This document shows, in pieces, positions 36,224 to 45,230 of a stretch of 64,000 nucleotides of DNA. Under the pieces are notes generated by a model. That model searched no databases. It saw only the letters and a program-made list of their open reading frames with translations, and was not told the DNA's origin. The first letter of the stretch is position 1. Every line of letters begins with the position of its first letter. This stretch comes from Nesterenkonia cremea. Lineage in GTDB: Bacteria > Actinomycetota > Actinomycetes > Actinomycetales > Micrococcaceae. The translations under genes and the position numbers were made by a program. The stretch covers positions 62,001 through 126,000 of the forward strand of contig NZ_BMIS01000001.1 in NCBI RefSeq assembly GCF_014642675.1, given 5' to 3'.

Positions 36224-37492
36224 ATGCTTTCGGTACTGATCGGCAAGGTCGCGCGCGGAGTCAGCAGGATCCGCGGCGGAGGAGGCTCCGCCTTCCCGGG
36301 CCTGGTGGTGGAGAAGCTCGACAAGAACTTCCTGGCGCGCACGCTCAAGCGGCTGCCGCGCGGGGTCATCGTGGTCAGCGGGACCAACGGCAAGACCACG
36401 ACCACCAAGATGGTGGTGGAGCTGTTGGAGGGCCAGGGGTTGAAGGTCTTCACCAACCGCTCGGGCAGCAACTTCACCCGCGGTGTGGTCGCCTCCATCC
36501 TGGGTGAGGTGAATCTGACCGGGAGGCTCGACGCCGACATCGCGGTCCTCGAGCTGGACGAGGCCCACGCCGTGCACTTTGTGAAGGCGGTGCGGCCCAA
36601 CTACTCGTTGCTGCTCAACGTCATGCGCGACCAGCTGGACCGCTTCGGCGAGATCGACACCACCGCCGCTCTGCTGCGCACCATCGCCCAGCACACCGCT
36701 GACGGGGTGACGCTGAACCGTGAGGACGCCCGCGTCCGGGCCATCGCCGACTCCCTGGAGGGTCAGGAGGTCAGCTTCTTCGGCCTGAGCGAGCAGCTGC
36801 GCAGCCATTTCCCCAGCGACGATGATCTCCACCGGGGCGCGGCCAACCAGGCCACGGATCTGCCGGAGGCCGGCGTCGTGCTGGAGGAGCTCACCGAGGG
36901 TGGGGGAACCTACCGGATCGGTGGGGAGCAGGTCAGCACCCAGCTGACCGTCAACGGCGCCTACAACACCTTCAACTCGGCGGCCGCGCTGGCCGTGGTG
37001 CGCCAGGCGCTGGGGGAGAGCGTGGACCAGGTGGCGTTGATCGATGCGCTGAGCCGGGTCTCGCCGGCTTTCGGCCGAGGTGAGAGCCTGGAGGTCAACG
37101 GCCAGCCTCTGGACCTGGTGTTGGTGAAGAACCCCAGCGGCTTCCGTCTGGGGCTCAGCTCCTTCAGCGCTGAAGGCGTCTCCACGATGATCGCCATCAA
37201 TGACAACTACGCCGATGGGCGCGACATGTCCTGGCTGTGGGACGTCTCCTTCGAGAGCCTGCGGGCTCAGGGGGTGAAGCGGGTGACCGGCGTACGCGCC
37301 TATGACATGGCGCTTCGGCTGAAGTACGACGCCGTCCCCTTCGACGCCGTGGAACCCGACCTGAAGAAGGCGCTGGATGAGTTCATCGCGGCGGAGCCTG
37401 AAAGGCCCAAGCGCGTCTTCTGCACGTACACCGCCATGCTCGCCCTGCGGAAGCACCTGAGCGAATACACTGAAGTGGAGGCCTTCGCATGA
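36224..37492 (+). CDS. murT: Lipid II isoglutaminyl synthase, MurT subunit
   Basis: A 422-residue Mur-ligase-like protein. VVSGTNGKTTTTKMVVELL is the ATP-binding loop, ELDEAHAVHF the central motif, and a C-terminal DUF1727 domain follows (NPSGFRLGLSSF, AINDNYADGRDMSWLWDV). With GatD it amidates the D-Glu α-carboxyl of lipid II to D-isoglutamine using glutamine. The frame could extend to 36152, but that part overlaps the terminator. The end overlaps gatD by 4 bases, coupling the two subunits. Confidence 0.94.
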   Translation: MLSVLIGKVARGVSRIRGGGGSAFPGLVVEKLDKNFLARTLKRLPRGVIVVSGTNGKTTTTKMVVELLEGQGLKVFTNRSGSNFTRGVVASILGEVNLTGRLDADIAVLELDEAHAVHFVKAVRPNYSLLLNVMRDQLDRFGEIDTTAALLRTIAQHTADGVTLNREDARVRAIADSLEGQEVSFFGLSEQLRSHFPSDDDLHRGAANQATDLPEAGVVLEELTEGGGTYRIGGEQVSTQLTVNGAYNTFNSAAALAVVRQALGESVDQVALIDALSRVSPAFGRGESLEVNGQPLDLVLVKNPSGFRLGLSSFSAEGVSTMIAINDNYADGRDMSWLWDVSFESLRAQGVKRVTGVRAYDMALRLKYDAVPFDAVEPDLKKALDEFIAAEPERPKRVFCTYTAMLALRKHLSEYTEVEAFA

Positions 37493-38274
37493 GCGCCCAG
37501 AACTCAGCTGCGCAGAATCCCGACGCCGGCGGCCAGAGCGGGGATCGCCAGGTCCACATCCTGCAGCTCTACCCGCGGGACATGAACATCTACGGCGACT
37601 TCGGCAACGCCCTGGTGGTCCAGCGGCGCTTGGAGTGGCTGGGCTATGAGCCGGTCATGCACACGTACGATCCGGGCGATGAGTTCCCTAAGCAGGTGGA
37701 CATCGTCATCGGCGGCGGCGGGCAGGACAGCGGTCAGGACAAGATCCATGCCGACCTGCTGCAGCAGGGGGAGCGGCTGCGCTCCATGGTGGAGGACGAA
37801 GTCCCCATGCTGATGATCTGCGGGCTGTACCAGCTGTTCGGACACTGCTTTGAGACTCGCGAGGGGCAACGTATCGAGGGCATCGGCGCGATCGATGTGA
37901 CCACCCGCGGCACCGACAGCCGGCTGATCGGCAATGTGGTGGCCCGCTCCGAGGAGTTCGGGGAGATCATCGGCTACGAGAACCACTCCGGCCAGACCTA
38001 CCTGGGATCGGGCGTGCTCCCGCTGGGCACCGTCATCAAGGGTGAGGGCAACAACGAGCAGGACGATCACGAGGGCGCCCGGTACAAGAACGTGGTGGGC
38101 AGCTACCTCCACGGCTCCATGCTGCCGAAGAACCCGGCCGTGGCTGACTTCCTGATCAGCAACGCCCTGCAGCGCCGCTTCGGTGAGGAGCTCTCGGCCG
38201 AGACCGTGGCGGAGCGGATCGATGACACCCTCACCGACCAAGCACGCACGACGGCGGTCAAGCGCCCCCGGTAG
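37489..38274 (+). CDS. gatD: Lipid II isoglutaminyl synthase, GatD glutaminase subunit
   Basis: A 261-residue class I glutamine amidotransferase of the cobyric-acid-synthase type. LYPRDMNIYGDFGN is the GatD N-terminal signature, the nucleophile is the cysteine in MLMICGLYQLFGH, and the partner histidine is in VGSYLHGSMLPKNP. It supplies ammonia to MurT in the complex. Family length is about 240; the extra ~20 N-terminal residues are polar. Confidence 0.95.
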   Translation: MSAQNSAAQNPDAGGQSGDRQVHILQLYPRDMNIYGDFGNALVVQRRLEWLGYEPVMHTYDPGDEFPKQVDIVIGGGGQDSGQDKIHADLLQQGERLRSMVEDEVPMLMICGLYQLFGHCFETREGQRIEGIGAIDVTTRGTDSRLIGNVVARSEEFGEIIGYENHSGQTYLGSGVLPLGTVIKGEGNNEQDDHEGARYKNVVGSYLHGSMLPKNPAVADFLISNALQRRFGEELSAETVAERIDDTLTDQARTTAVKRPR

Positions 38275-38390
38275 TCCGCTGGGGCTCGGGTCTGGTCACG
38301 GTGTGGTGAGTACGGCCCGGCCGAAGTTCCACAGCTCGTGCAGAGTTCCACGGTCCTATCGTCTGTGGAAGACGGACAAAGTGGTGGGAC

Positions 38391-39023
38391 TCAGGCGGGC
38401 ATGCCGGAGAAGCCGGTGGGAGTGACCCACATAGAGGTGGCGACCTCCTCTCGGCCCACGGAGCGGGCGTTGTTCAGCGAGGGCAGATTGTCCGCGTGGA
38501 CAGTTCCCCAGAGGATGTCTCCCGCTGCGGCGACCTCACCGAGCTTCCGGCACAGATGGTGCAGCGACGCCGTGCCCAGGCCGCGCCCGCAGAACTCCTC
38601 ATCGACTGTGATCTCTTGGACGCAGAAGCCGGTCATCCCATAGGAGTCATCACGCTTGGCAGCGACGACGCCGATGGGCTCAGCTGTCCGCACGGTGAAG
38701 AGCAGCCCTTCCTCCTCCGGCTGGTGGAGCTCCTCCACCCGGCCGGCGAGGAAGCGTTGGTCGATGGCCAGGCCCAGATCCGGCGTCGAGGATGCCGGGT
38801 CAAAGGGCCCTGAAGGCCCCCGGGTGCCAGCACGCGGAAGCAGAGCGGGCTGAAGGCCTCATAGACAGGCATGACGCACTCGGCCAGCCGGTGCAGCGAC
38901 TCCGCCGTCGGGACCGATGTTCTGCCGCGTCCCCTCCTCCCCGTACCAACGGGTCAGGGCAGGGGAGACCCACTGCACCTGGGCTGCGGTGATGTCCTCG
39001 GCGGTCGGTTTCACAGAGGACAT
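38391..39023 (-). pseudogene. Broken GNAT-family acetyltransferase gene
   Basis: The C-terminal 115 codons form one frame with the acetyl-CoA-binding core (ITVDEEFCGRGLGTASLHHL) and a normal stop. Upstream, the N-terminal part is spread over different frames: MSSVKPTAEDITAAQVQWVS from an ATG at 39023, then AESLHRLAECVMPVYEAFSP after a shift near 38905, then back by a shift near 38815 into LGLAIDQRFLAGRVEELHQP. Two indels therefore separate three pieces that read in order. I infer recent loss of function; sequencing error is the alternative. Confidence 0.62.
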
Positions 39024-39057
39024 CGGGCAGCTTCTCCTGACTTCTCGGGGCCGCGGC

Positions 39058-39690
39058 TCAGCGGATGGGGTTCAGATCGGCGGCCTTCTCCGCTGCGCCC
39101 TTCTGGCCCAGCGACTCCAGCCAGTTGCCCAGCATCCGGTAGCCGCCTTCGGTGAGCACCGACTCCGGGTGGTACTGCATGCCCCACAGCGGCGCGGTCC
39201 GGTGCGCCAGGCCCATGATGACGCCGTCGGCGGTCTTCGCGGTGACCTCCAGGACCTCCGGGACGGTCTCCGGGTCCACGGTCAGCGAGTGGTAGCGGGT
39301 GGCCACGAAGGTCTCAGGCAGTCCGGCGAAGGACTCGTGACCGGTGTGGGTCACCTCAGAGGTCTTGCCGTGCATGAGCTGCTCCGCATGGGTGACCGTG
39401 GCTCCGAAGGCCTCTCCGAGCCCCTGGTGGCCCAGGCAGACGCCCAGCATCGGCTCCCTGGCCTCCGCGCACCACGTGGTCAGCGCCACGGAGACGCCGG
39501 CCTCATGAGGCGCGCCGGGACCGGGGGAGATGAGGACGCCGTCGTGCTGCTGTGCGAGCTGCACCGCCTCGTCGACCGTGTGGTCGTCATTGCGGATGAC
39601 CGTGGTCTCAGCGCCCAGCTCCCGCAGATACCCGACCAGCGTGTAGACGAAGCTGTCGTAGTTGTCGATCACCAGGATGCGTGCGGTCAT
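39058..39690 (-). CDS. pabA: Aminodeoxychorismate/anthranilate synthase glutaminase component
   Basis: A 210-residue class I glutamine amidotransferase. LVIDNYDSFVYTL is the N-terminal motif, GVCLGHQGLGEAFG contains the nucleophilic cysteine, and MQYHPESVLTEGG the His and Glu of the triad. It feeds ammonia to chorismate for folate (PabB) or tryptophan (TrpE) synthesis; no synthase partner is nearby, as with Rv0013. GAGAGAG precedes the ATG at 39690. It follows the small membrane protein gene by 8 bases. Confidence 0.93.
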   Translation of the reverse strand: MTARILVIDNYDSFVYTLVGYLRELGAETTVIRNDDHTVDEAVQLAQQHDGVLISPGPGAPHEAGVSVALTTWCAEAREPMLGVCLGHQGLGEAFGATVTHAEQLMHGKTSEVTHTGHESFAGLPETFVATRYHSLTVDPETVPEVLEVTAKTADGVIMGLAHRTAPLWGMQYHPESVLTEGGYRMLGNWLESLGQKGAAEKAADLNPIR

Positions 39691-39698
39691 GGTCTCTC

Positions 39699-39863
39699 TC
39701 AGGTCCCTTCGAGGGTGGAGTCGTTGAACGGGCTGAATTGGCTCAGCCACGGGAAGGCGAACTCCATCAGCAGAAATACGATACCGGCCGCCAGGAGCAG
39801 CGCCAGAATGATCCGGAACCACAGCGGCCCCGGCAGCACAGTGTTGAAGAACCAGGCGTACAT
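39699..39863 (-). CDS. Small single-pass membrane protein
   Basis: A 54-residue protein beginning MYAWFFNTVLPGPLWFRIIL, with a hydrophobic helix over about residues 14–38 and an acidic, polar end. Its ATG overlaps the sortase stop codon by one base (TGATG), so it is translated by coupling. It lies between sortase and pabA, where other Micrococcaceae seem to carry a similar short gene (from memory, not checked). Function unknown; an association with the sortase is only suggested by position. Confidence 0.75.
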   Translation of the reverse strand: MYAWFFNTVLPGPLWFRIILALLLAAGIVFLLMEFAFPWLSQFSPFNDSTLEGT

Positions 39864-40687
39864 CAGCGGGCTCCTGCCAGTGCGTCGGAATCGTCCAAGT
39901 GATGCGAGATGTCCTCAGGGACCTCTCCGCCCCAGGGCTGGAAGTCCACGATCTCCGCGTGGGTGATCAGCCGCTCGGCGTTGGAGTACATCGGGTGGCA
40001 GGTGGTCAGGGTCAGCTGCCCGGTCTCCGGCTCGGCCTCCGGCTCATTGGGCACCGGAGAGATCACCTCGGTCTGATGCGGATCCACTACATGGGACTCA
40101 TAGATCTCATAGACATAGATCCCGTCCCCGGAGACCACATAGAGCGGATCGCCGTCTTCGAGCAGATGCTGATCACCCAGCATGTTGCCGTAGGTCTGAC
40201 GGTGCCCGGCCAGCGCGAAGTTGCCCACCTCATCCACCATCTGGGTGTCCGGATAGTGCCCCACACCGCCGGTGTCGAGCTGTTGAGGCCCGACGCCGTG
40301 CCGGATCGGCGCAGCCCATTCGTCACCCAGCCGCGGGGCATAGAGCATCCCCATGACCTCGCCGGCCTCTGCGGCCGCCTCCATCTGCGGAGCACAGCCG
40401 ATCTCGGTGCCGTCCTCCAAGGTGTAACAGACCTCGAAATCAGGGGCGGACCCGCCTCCGCCCTCCTGCGGGGCGGCTTGGATGTCGAGTCCGGAGTAGA
40501 AGTCCTCCTGCGCCTGTTGGCGCTCACGATCGGCACCCAGGCCTGTCCACCAGAGCTCCCAGGCGACGAACAGAAGTCCGAGGACGCCCAGAGTGATGAA
40601 CATTTCGCCGATACCGCCGAGGATTCGGGAGGTGACGCTCTTCCCCCGCGGAGGACTGTTGCGGGTGGAACCGTTAGAATGGCGCAC
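39863..40687 (-). CDS. Class E sortase
   Basis: A 274-residue sortase. After a short basic N-terminus comes a membrane anchor (about residues 23–45), an acidic linker, and the sortase barrel. The catalytic histidine is in FALAGHRQTYG and the cysteine in QLTLTTCHPMYSN; a conserved arginine follows at ERLITH. Class E sortases of high-GC Gram-positives attach proteins bearing LAxTG-type signals to the wall. The GTG start at 40687 is 6 bases after TATCCT (minus strand), which fits a leaderless mRNA. No substrate gene is adjacent. It is divergent from crgA. Confidence 0.92.
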   Translation of the reverse strand: MRHSNGSTRNSPPRGKSVTSRILGGIGEMFITLGVLGLLFVAWELWWTGLGADRERQQAQEDFYSGLDIQAAPQEGGGGSAPDFEVCYTLEDGTEIGCAPQMEAAAEAGEVMGMLYAPRLGDEWAAPIRHGVGPQQLDTGGVGHYPDTQMVDEVGNFALAGHRQTYGNMLGDQHLLEDGDPLYVVSGDGIYVYEIYESHVVDPHQTEVISPVPNEPEAEPETGQLTLTTCHPMYSNAERLITHAEIVDFQPWGGEVPEDISHHLDDSDALAGAR

Positions 40688-40693
40688 GAATCC

Positions 40694-40699
40694 AGGATA
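40694..40699 (-). promoter_or_regulatory. -10 element for leaderless sortase mRNA
   Basis: On the minus strand TATCCT ends 6 bases before the GTG at 40687 with no Shine-Dalgarno between. The crgA start lies 22 bases on the other side, so the two divergent promoters are packed together. Confidence 0.45.
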
Positions 40700-40721
40700 C
40701 CGAACGGAACGAGTCAGCACT

Positions 40722-41048
40722 GTGCCAGAGTCCAAGAATCGTAGGAACCGCGGAAGCAATAAGCGCAGCCGGAAGGACCGTGCCTCCTCCCAGCAGGAGG
40801 AGAAGATCACGTCCCCGCTGAGCGACGCCGACCCGGTCAGCCTCGACGACCTCGAGCTCGAAGATGACGGTCTGCCCACGTGGTACCGCTTCACCATGTT
40901 CGGGCTTCTGCTGCTGGGCCTGCTGTGGATCTGCGTCTTCTACATCAGCAGCGGCCTCTTCCCGATCCGCGCCGTCGGCAACTGGAACGTGGCCATCGGC
41001 TTCGGCGTGGCCATGGTCGGCTTCTTCATGACGATGAGATGGAAATAG
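40722..41048 (+). CDS. crgA: Cell division protein CrgA
   Basis: A 108-residue protein, GTG start. The first ~45 residues are basic (SKNRRNRGSNKRSRKDR), then comes the DUF881-independent CrgA core with two membrane helices (WYRFTMFGLLLLGLLWICVF and WNVAIGFGVAMVGFFMTMRW) joined by the short loop IRAVGNW. CrgA is an actinobacterial divisome protein that interacts with FtsZ, PBPs and FtsI, next to the pknB cluster as in Rv0011c. It is convergent with pknB across a strong hairpin. Confidence 0.95.
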   Translation: MPESKNRRNRGSNKRSRKDRASSQQEEKITSPLSDADPVSLDDLELEDDGLPTWYRFTMFGLLLLGLLWICVFYISSGLFPIRAVGNWNVAIGFGVAMVGFFMTMRWK

Positions 41049-41081
41049 TCGCACCCTGACCTCGAGGCCGCAGCGCCTCCC

Positions 41082-41129
41082 ATACAGCTGAGGGCCCGGA
41101 GGATGATTCCTCCGGGCCCTCAGCTGTAT
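41082..41129. terminator. Bidirectional terminator between crgA and pknB
   Basis: A perfect 22-bp stem (41082–41103 with 41108–41129, starting atacagctgagggcccgg) and a TGAT loop lie between converging genes. There is no long U tract, but the stem strength and position make termination or mRNA end protection for both genes likely. Confidence 0.8.
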
Positions 41130-41163
41130 CCGGGCGGGTCAGCCTGCCGGGAGCGGGCGACGA

Positions 41164-43446
41164 TCACTCGTCGTCGTTGTTGCCATTCCCGTTGCCGTTT
41201 CCGTTCCCATTTCCATTGCCGTTGCCGCCGTCCTCGTCATCCTGGTCGGCATCTTCGTCGTCACCGCCGTTGCCGCCGTCCTCGTCATCCTGGTCGGCAT
41301 CTTCGTCGTCACCGCCGTTGCCGTCTTCGTCCTGATCGGCGTCCTCGTCCTCGTCGTTGCCGTCTTCGTCCTCATCCTCGTCCTCGTCGTCCTCTTCCTC
41401 CTCCGGCTCATAGGCCGCAGTGAGGACCACGACGGAGCCCTGAGGCACATCCACGCCGGCCTGGACGGAGGAGCCGTCCACGGACTGACCGATCACAGAG
41501 CCCGCAGTGTGCTGGGTGGTCTCCTGCCAGTCGATCTGGACGGTGAAGCCCAGTTCCTCCAGAGTGCCGGTGGCGTCGGTGTGCTGCTCGCCGTGGACTC
41601 CGGGGAAGGTCACCAGGCCGGTGGAGAGCACCAGGTCTACCTCGGAGCCCATCGGCACAGGGCTGCCGGCCTCCGGCTCCGTATTGATCAGCGAGCCCTC
41701 GGCCACCTCGGTGTGGTTCTCCTCGGAGATGTCACCGACCTCCAGGCCCACATCCTCCAGGGCCTGGCGCACCGACTCCTCGGTCTCGCCCTGCAGCCCG
41801 TCCGGCACAGCGACCTCATCGGGGCCCGCAGAGATCTGCAGGGTCACCTCGGAGTCCACCTCCACGGAGGTGCCGGCCTCCGGATCCGTGCCCACAGCGT
41901 AGTTCGCCTCGATCTCGTCATGGGTGACCTCAGCGATGTCGGCCTCGAGGTTCGCATCGGCGAGCTCGGAGACAGCGTCGCTGCGCTCCATGCCCTCCAC
42001 ATCCGGAACCTCCACCTCCTCGGTGCTGAGCATCTGCATCAGCGCCCAGGCGCCTCCGCCCAGCAGCACCAGGAGAAGAAGCAGCCAGAAGACCCACCCG
42101 AAGCCGCGACGTCGCCGCGGCTGCTCCTCATACTCCTCGAACTGATCATAGACATCCGGATCCTCCGGCGTGCGGGCCGACAGCGGGGTCCCGACGCCGG
42201 CCGCACCGGCCCCCACCACATCGTCGAACTCCCGGCCCGAGGCGGCACCTGCGCCCACGGCGGTGATGGTCCCGGTGGGAGCCTCGGCCGCATCCACCGC
42301 GATCCCGTGCAGAGCGTTCTGCAGGGCGCTGTCGAACTCCTCGGCGGACTGGAAGCGCCGCACCGGGTCCTTGGTCAGAGCCTTGTGGACCACTGACTCC
42401 ATGGCCGGGGAGACCATCGGGTTCAGGTCCGAGACCTGCGGCGGCTCCTCACGGACATGCTGATACGCCACCGACACCGGGGACTCGCCGCGGAAGGGCG
42501 GACGGTTGGTCAGCAGCTCGAAGAGCACGCAGCCCGCGGAGTACAGGTCCGAGCGGTGATCCACCACTTCGCCGCGGGCCTGCTCGGGGGAGAGGTACTG
42601 GGCGGTGCCCACCACGGCAGAGGTCTGGGTCATGGTGGAGGCGGAGTCGGCCAGGGCCCGGGCGATCCCGAAGTCCATGACCTTGACCTCGCCGTCCTGG
42701 CTGACCATGACGTTGGAGGGTTTGATGTCCCGGTGCACGATGCCCTTGGCATGGCTGTACTGCAGCGCACCGAGGATCCCGGACATGTACTGGGCGGCAT
42801 CCTGCTCGGAGACCGGACGGCCCAGGGCCTGATCGATCTTCTTCTGCAGCGGCTCGCCCACATCGGAGGCCGCACCGTGCTCGGCCTCCATCTGGCCGGT
42901 GTCGCCCAGCGCCAGCACATCGGAGTCATCCGGGTCCTCGCCGTTCTGCTCCTGCTCCCGGCGCTCACGCCGCGAGGGCGGAGGCGGAGGGGGCGGGGTC
43001 TCGGCGCTGCGCAGCTCGGCGTCCTGCTGCGGGGAGGAGACCACAGTCTCCTCGCCGTCGCCGTCGCCGGCGTCGTCGATGTCACCGGTGTCCTCGGAGC
43101 GCGGGGTGCCGTGGAGGATGTGGCGCAGCGTCACGCCGTCCACATACTCCATGACGATGTAGGGAGTCTTCACCTGGGAGTGGTGGGAGTCCTCCACATC
43201 CGCCCGGCCGGTGTCATAGACGCCCACGATGTTGCGGTGATTCAGCGAGGCCGAGGACTGCGCCTCACGGCGGAAGCGCCCCTGGAACTGGGGATCGCGG
43301 GCCAGATCGGGCCGCAGCATCTTCACCGCCACCTGGCGGTCCAGGGAGAGGTCATGACCGAGGTAGACGTCAGCCATCCCGCCGCGGCCGATCAGCGATT
43401 CGATCCGGTAGCGGCTGTTGAGGATGCGTTCTTCGGTGTCGGTCAT
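41164..43446 (-). CDS. pknB: PASTA-domain Ser/Thr protein kinase PknB
   Basis: A 760-residue membrane kinase. The N-lobe has [11 protein letters not shown] and [21 protein letters not shown] and MDFGIAR are intact. Between the hinge (about residue 113) and the helix before HRD (about 210) lies an insert of about 97 acidic, Pro/Arg-containing residues not found in M. tuberculosis PknB. A membrane helix ([20 protein letters not shown]) follows, then four PASTA-type repeats that sense muropeptide or lipid II, and finally about 75 residues of Asp/Glu/Gly/Asn low-complexity sequence. Last gene of the fhaA–pknB operon. Confidence 0.93.
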   Translation of the reverse strand: MTDTEERILNSRYRIESLIGRGGMADVYLGHDLSLDRQVAVKMLRPDLARDPQFQGRFRREAQSSASLNHRNIVGVYDTGRADVEDSHHSQVKTPYIVMEYVDGVTLRHILHGTPRSEDTGDIDDAGDGDGEETVVSSPQQDAELRSAETPPPPPPPSRRERREQEQNGEDPDDSDVLALGDTGQMEAEHGAASDVGEPLQKKIDQALGRPVSEQDAAQYMSGILGALQYSHAKGIVHRDIKPSNVMVSQDGEVKVMDFGIARALADSASTMTQTSAVVGTAQYLSPEQARGEVVDHRSDLYSAGCVLFELLTNRPPFRGESPVSVAYQHVREEPPQVSDLNPMVSPAMESVVHKALTKDPVRRFQSAEEFDSALQNALHGIAVDAAEAPTGTITAVGAGAASGREFDDVVGAGAAGVGTPLSARTPEDPDVYDQFEEYEEQPRRRRGFGWVFWLLLLLVLLGGGAWALMQMLSTEEVEVPDVEGMERSDAVSELADANLEADIAEVTHDEIEANYAVGTDPEAGTSVEVDSEVTLQISAGPDEVAVPDGLQGETEESVRQALEDVGLEVGDISEENHTEVAEGSLINTEPEAGSPVPMGSEVDLVLSTGLVTFPGVHGEQHTDATGTLEELGFTVQIDWQETTQHTAGSVIGQSVDGSSVQAGVDVPQGSVVVLTAAYEPEEEEDDEDEDEDEDGNDEDEDADQDEDGNGGDDEDADQDDEDGGNGGDDEDADQDDEDGGNGNGNGNGNGNGNGNNDDE
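41221..41316. repeat. 48-bp tandem repeat in the pknB 3' end
   Basis: Two identical 48-bp units (41221–41268 and 41269–41316) are followed by a partial third. They encode a 16-residue acidic repeat ([20 protein letters not shown]) in the extracellular tail after the PASTA repeats. Identical copies suggest recent expansion, so copy number may vary between strains. Confidence 0.9.
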
Positions 43447-45230
43447 CGTGTCATTCTCCCCTGCCAGCCTAATGCGCCGGCGGTGGGATCGTCAGTCGGC
43501 GTCGTGGTCGGTGTCGGGGAGCCGGCGGTCGGATCCTCTCCGTCGTCGTCCTCTCCCTGCCCATTGTTCCCGTTCTGGCCGCCGTCCTGTTCCTCATCGG
43601 GCGTGGGCGACGGCGTGTCGGGCGTGGGCGTGGGCGCGGGGGTCGGCGTCGGCGTGTCACCGTTCCCCTGCTGCGGCGTACCCTCCTGCTGATCAGGGGT
43701 TTCGGCCGGAGGCGGGCCCTGATCCTCCTCCTCGTCCTGCCCCTGGGTGGGCGCAGGATCCGGATCCAGAGCGGTGGTCCCGGTGGAGTAGGAGAGCGTC
43801 ACCCGGCTGCCCTCCGGGATCTCCCCGGTGGGCGCCACAGAGAGCACGATGCCGGTGGGCTGGGTGGACTCGGCCTCTTCGGTCTCCACCACCAGATCCT
43901 GATCCTCCAGCTCCTCCTGGACCTCCTCCACAGGACGTCCCACCAGCTCAGCGGCCACCACGTTGACCATATCCGGCTCCGCGGTGAAGGTCTCGGTGAC
44001 CGTGGGCGTGGGCTCCGGGGACTCGTCATCCCCGGAGGTGAGCATCGGCAGCACCCAAGAGCCCAGCAGGGCCAGCGCCACCAGGATGACCAGGGTCAGC
44101 AGCGGCCAGCGCCAGGCGGCGCCGGCACGCTTCTGCTCATCGTTTCCGGCGTCCTCGTCGGCGCCAGAGGCCTCGGATTTTCCCGTACCACCGCCCTTGC
44201 TCTCCTCATCGGAGGAGGAGTGGGCGGCGCGCTCCTCCTTGGGCTGCTCCGGCGTGCGCGCCGAGGGCGCGGCGGCAGCCGCAGAGCTGACGACGGCGGT
44301 CGGTGCGGTCCCGGCGGAGGGGATCGCCTGGGTGGCGTCCTCGTCCTGCTCCGCATCCGGACGGTCCAGGTGGTTCAGCAGTGCCGGCACAGCCTCGATG
44401 GCGGTGTCGGTGTCATGGCGCAGCAGCGCATCGGCGGCCTCGGCCAGCTTGGTGGCGTTGACCGGCCGCTGGCTGGGGTCCTTGGCCAGCATGGACATGA
44501 TCAGTGCGCGCACCGGCTCTGGGACGGAGTCCGGCAGATCCGGCGGCGGATCGTTGACCTGCTTCAGGGCGATCGCGATCTGCGACTCCCCGGTGAAGGG
44601 GCGGTGCCCCACCATCGCCTCATAGCCGATGATCCCCAGCGCGTAGATGTCGCTGGAGCCGGTGGCGTGTTGGCCGGTGGCCTGTTCCGGGGAGAGGTAC
44701 TGGACGGTGCCCATGACCTGACCGGTGGCGGTCAGCGGCACCTGATCGGCCAGACGCGCGATGCCGAAGTCGGTGATCTTCACCCGGCGAGTGGGGGTGA
44801 TCAGCAGGTTGCCCGGCTTCACATCCCGGTGGACCAGGCCCTGATCGTGGGCGACCTGCAGCGCACGGCCGGTCTGGGCGATGATGCTCAGCGTCTTCTC
44901 CCAGGAGAGGGTCTTGTCCTTCTCCAGGATCACGCTGAGCGGACGCCCGGGCACCAGCTCCATGACCAGGTAGCCGGATCCCGCCTGCTCGCCGTAGTCG
45001 TAGATGTCGGCGATTCCGGGGTGGTTCAGCAGCGCCGTGTGGCGCGCCTCGGCGCGGAAGCGGCGCAGGAACGCCTCATCGCCGGTGTACTCCTCCTTGA
45101 GGATCTTGATGGCCACAGTGCGGCCCAGGACCTCGTCGTTGGCCTTCCAGACCTCACCCATGCCGCCGATGGCGATCCGCTCGGTCAGCTTGTACCGATC
45201 GCCCATCGTGATGCCCACAACTGGCCTCAT
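43443..45230 (-). CDS. pknA: Ser/Thr protein kinase PknA-like, with one PASTA domain
   Basis: A 595-residue kinase. [14 protein letters not shown] is the Gly-rich loop, [12 protein letters not shown] the catalytic loop and [10 protein letters not shown] the DFG segment, so the kinase is predicted active. After the kinase domain there is an Ala/Glu/Ser linker, a membrane helix ([20 protein letters not shown]), about one PASTA repeat ([20 protein letters not shown]) and a Pro/Thr/Gly-rich tail. M. tuberculosis PknA has no PASTA repeat. Both ends overlap the neighbouring genes by 4 bases (ATGA), supporting the start at 45230. Confidence 0.93.
   Translation of the reverse strand: MRPVVGITMGDRYKLTERIAIGGMGEVWKANDEVLGRTVAIKILKEEYTGDEAFLRRFRAEARHTALLNHPGIADIYDYGEQAGSGYLVMELVPGRPLSVILEKDKTLSWEKTLSIIAQTGRALQVAHDQGLVHRDVKPGNLLITPTRRVKITDFGIARLADQVPLTATGQVMGTVQYLSPEQATGQHATGSSDIYALGIIGYEAMVGHRPFTGESQIAIALKQVNDPPPDLPDSVPEPVRALIMSMLAKDPSQRPVNATKLAEAADALLRHDTDTAIEAVPALLNHLDRPDAEQDEDATQAIPSAGTAPTAVVSSAAAAAPSARTPEQPKEERAAHSSSDEESKGGGTGKSEASGADEDAGNDEQKRAGAAWRWPLLTLVILVALALLGSWVLPMLTSGDDESPEPTPTVTETFTAEPDMVNVVAAELVGRPVEEVQEELEDQDLVVETEEAESTQPTGIVLSVAPTGEIPEGSRVTLSYSTGTTALDPDPAPTQGQDEEEDQGPPPAETPDQQEGTPQQGNGDTPTPTPAPTPTPDTPSPTPDEEQDGGQNGNNGQGEDDDGEDPTAGSPTPTTTPTDDPTAGALGWQGRMTR

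Noticed and set aside
38327..38369. TTCCACAG … CTGTGGAA pair resembling DnaA boxes downstream of gatD.
   Set aside because: Both half-sites miss the TTATC/TTGTC part of the box, so they are too degenerate to call.
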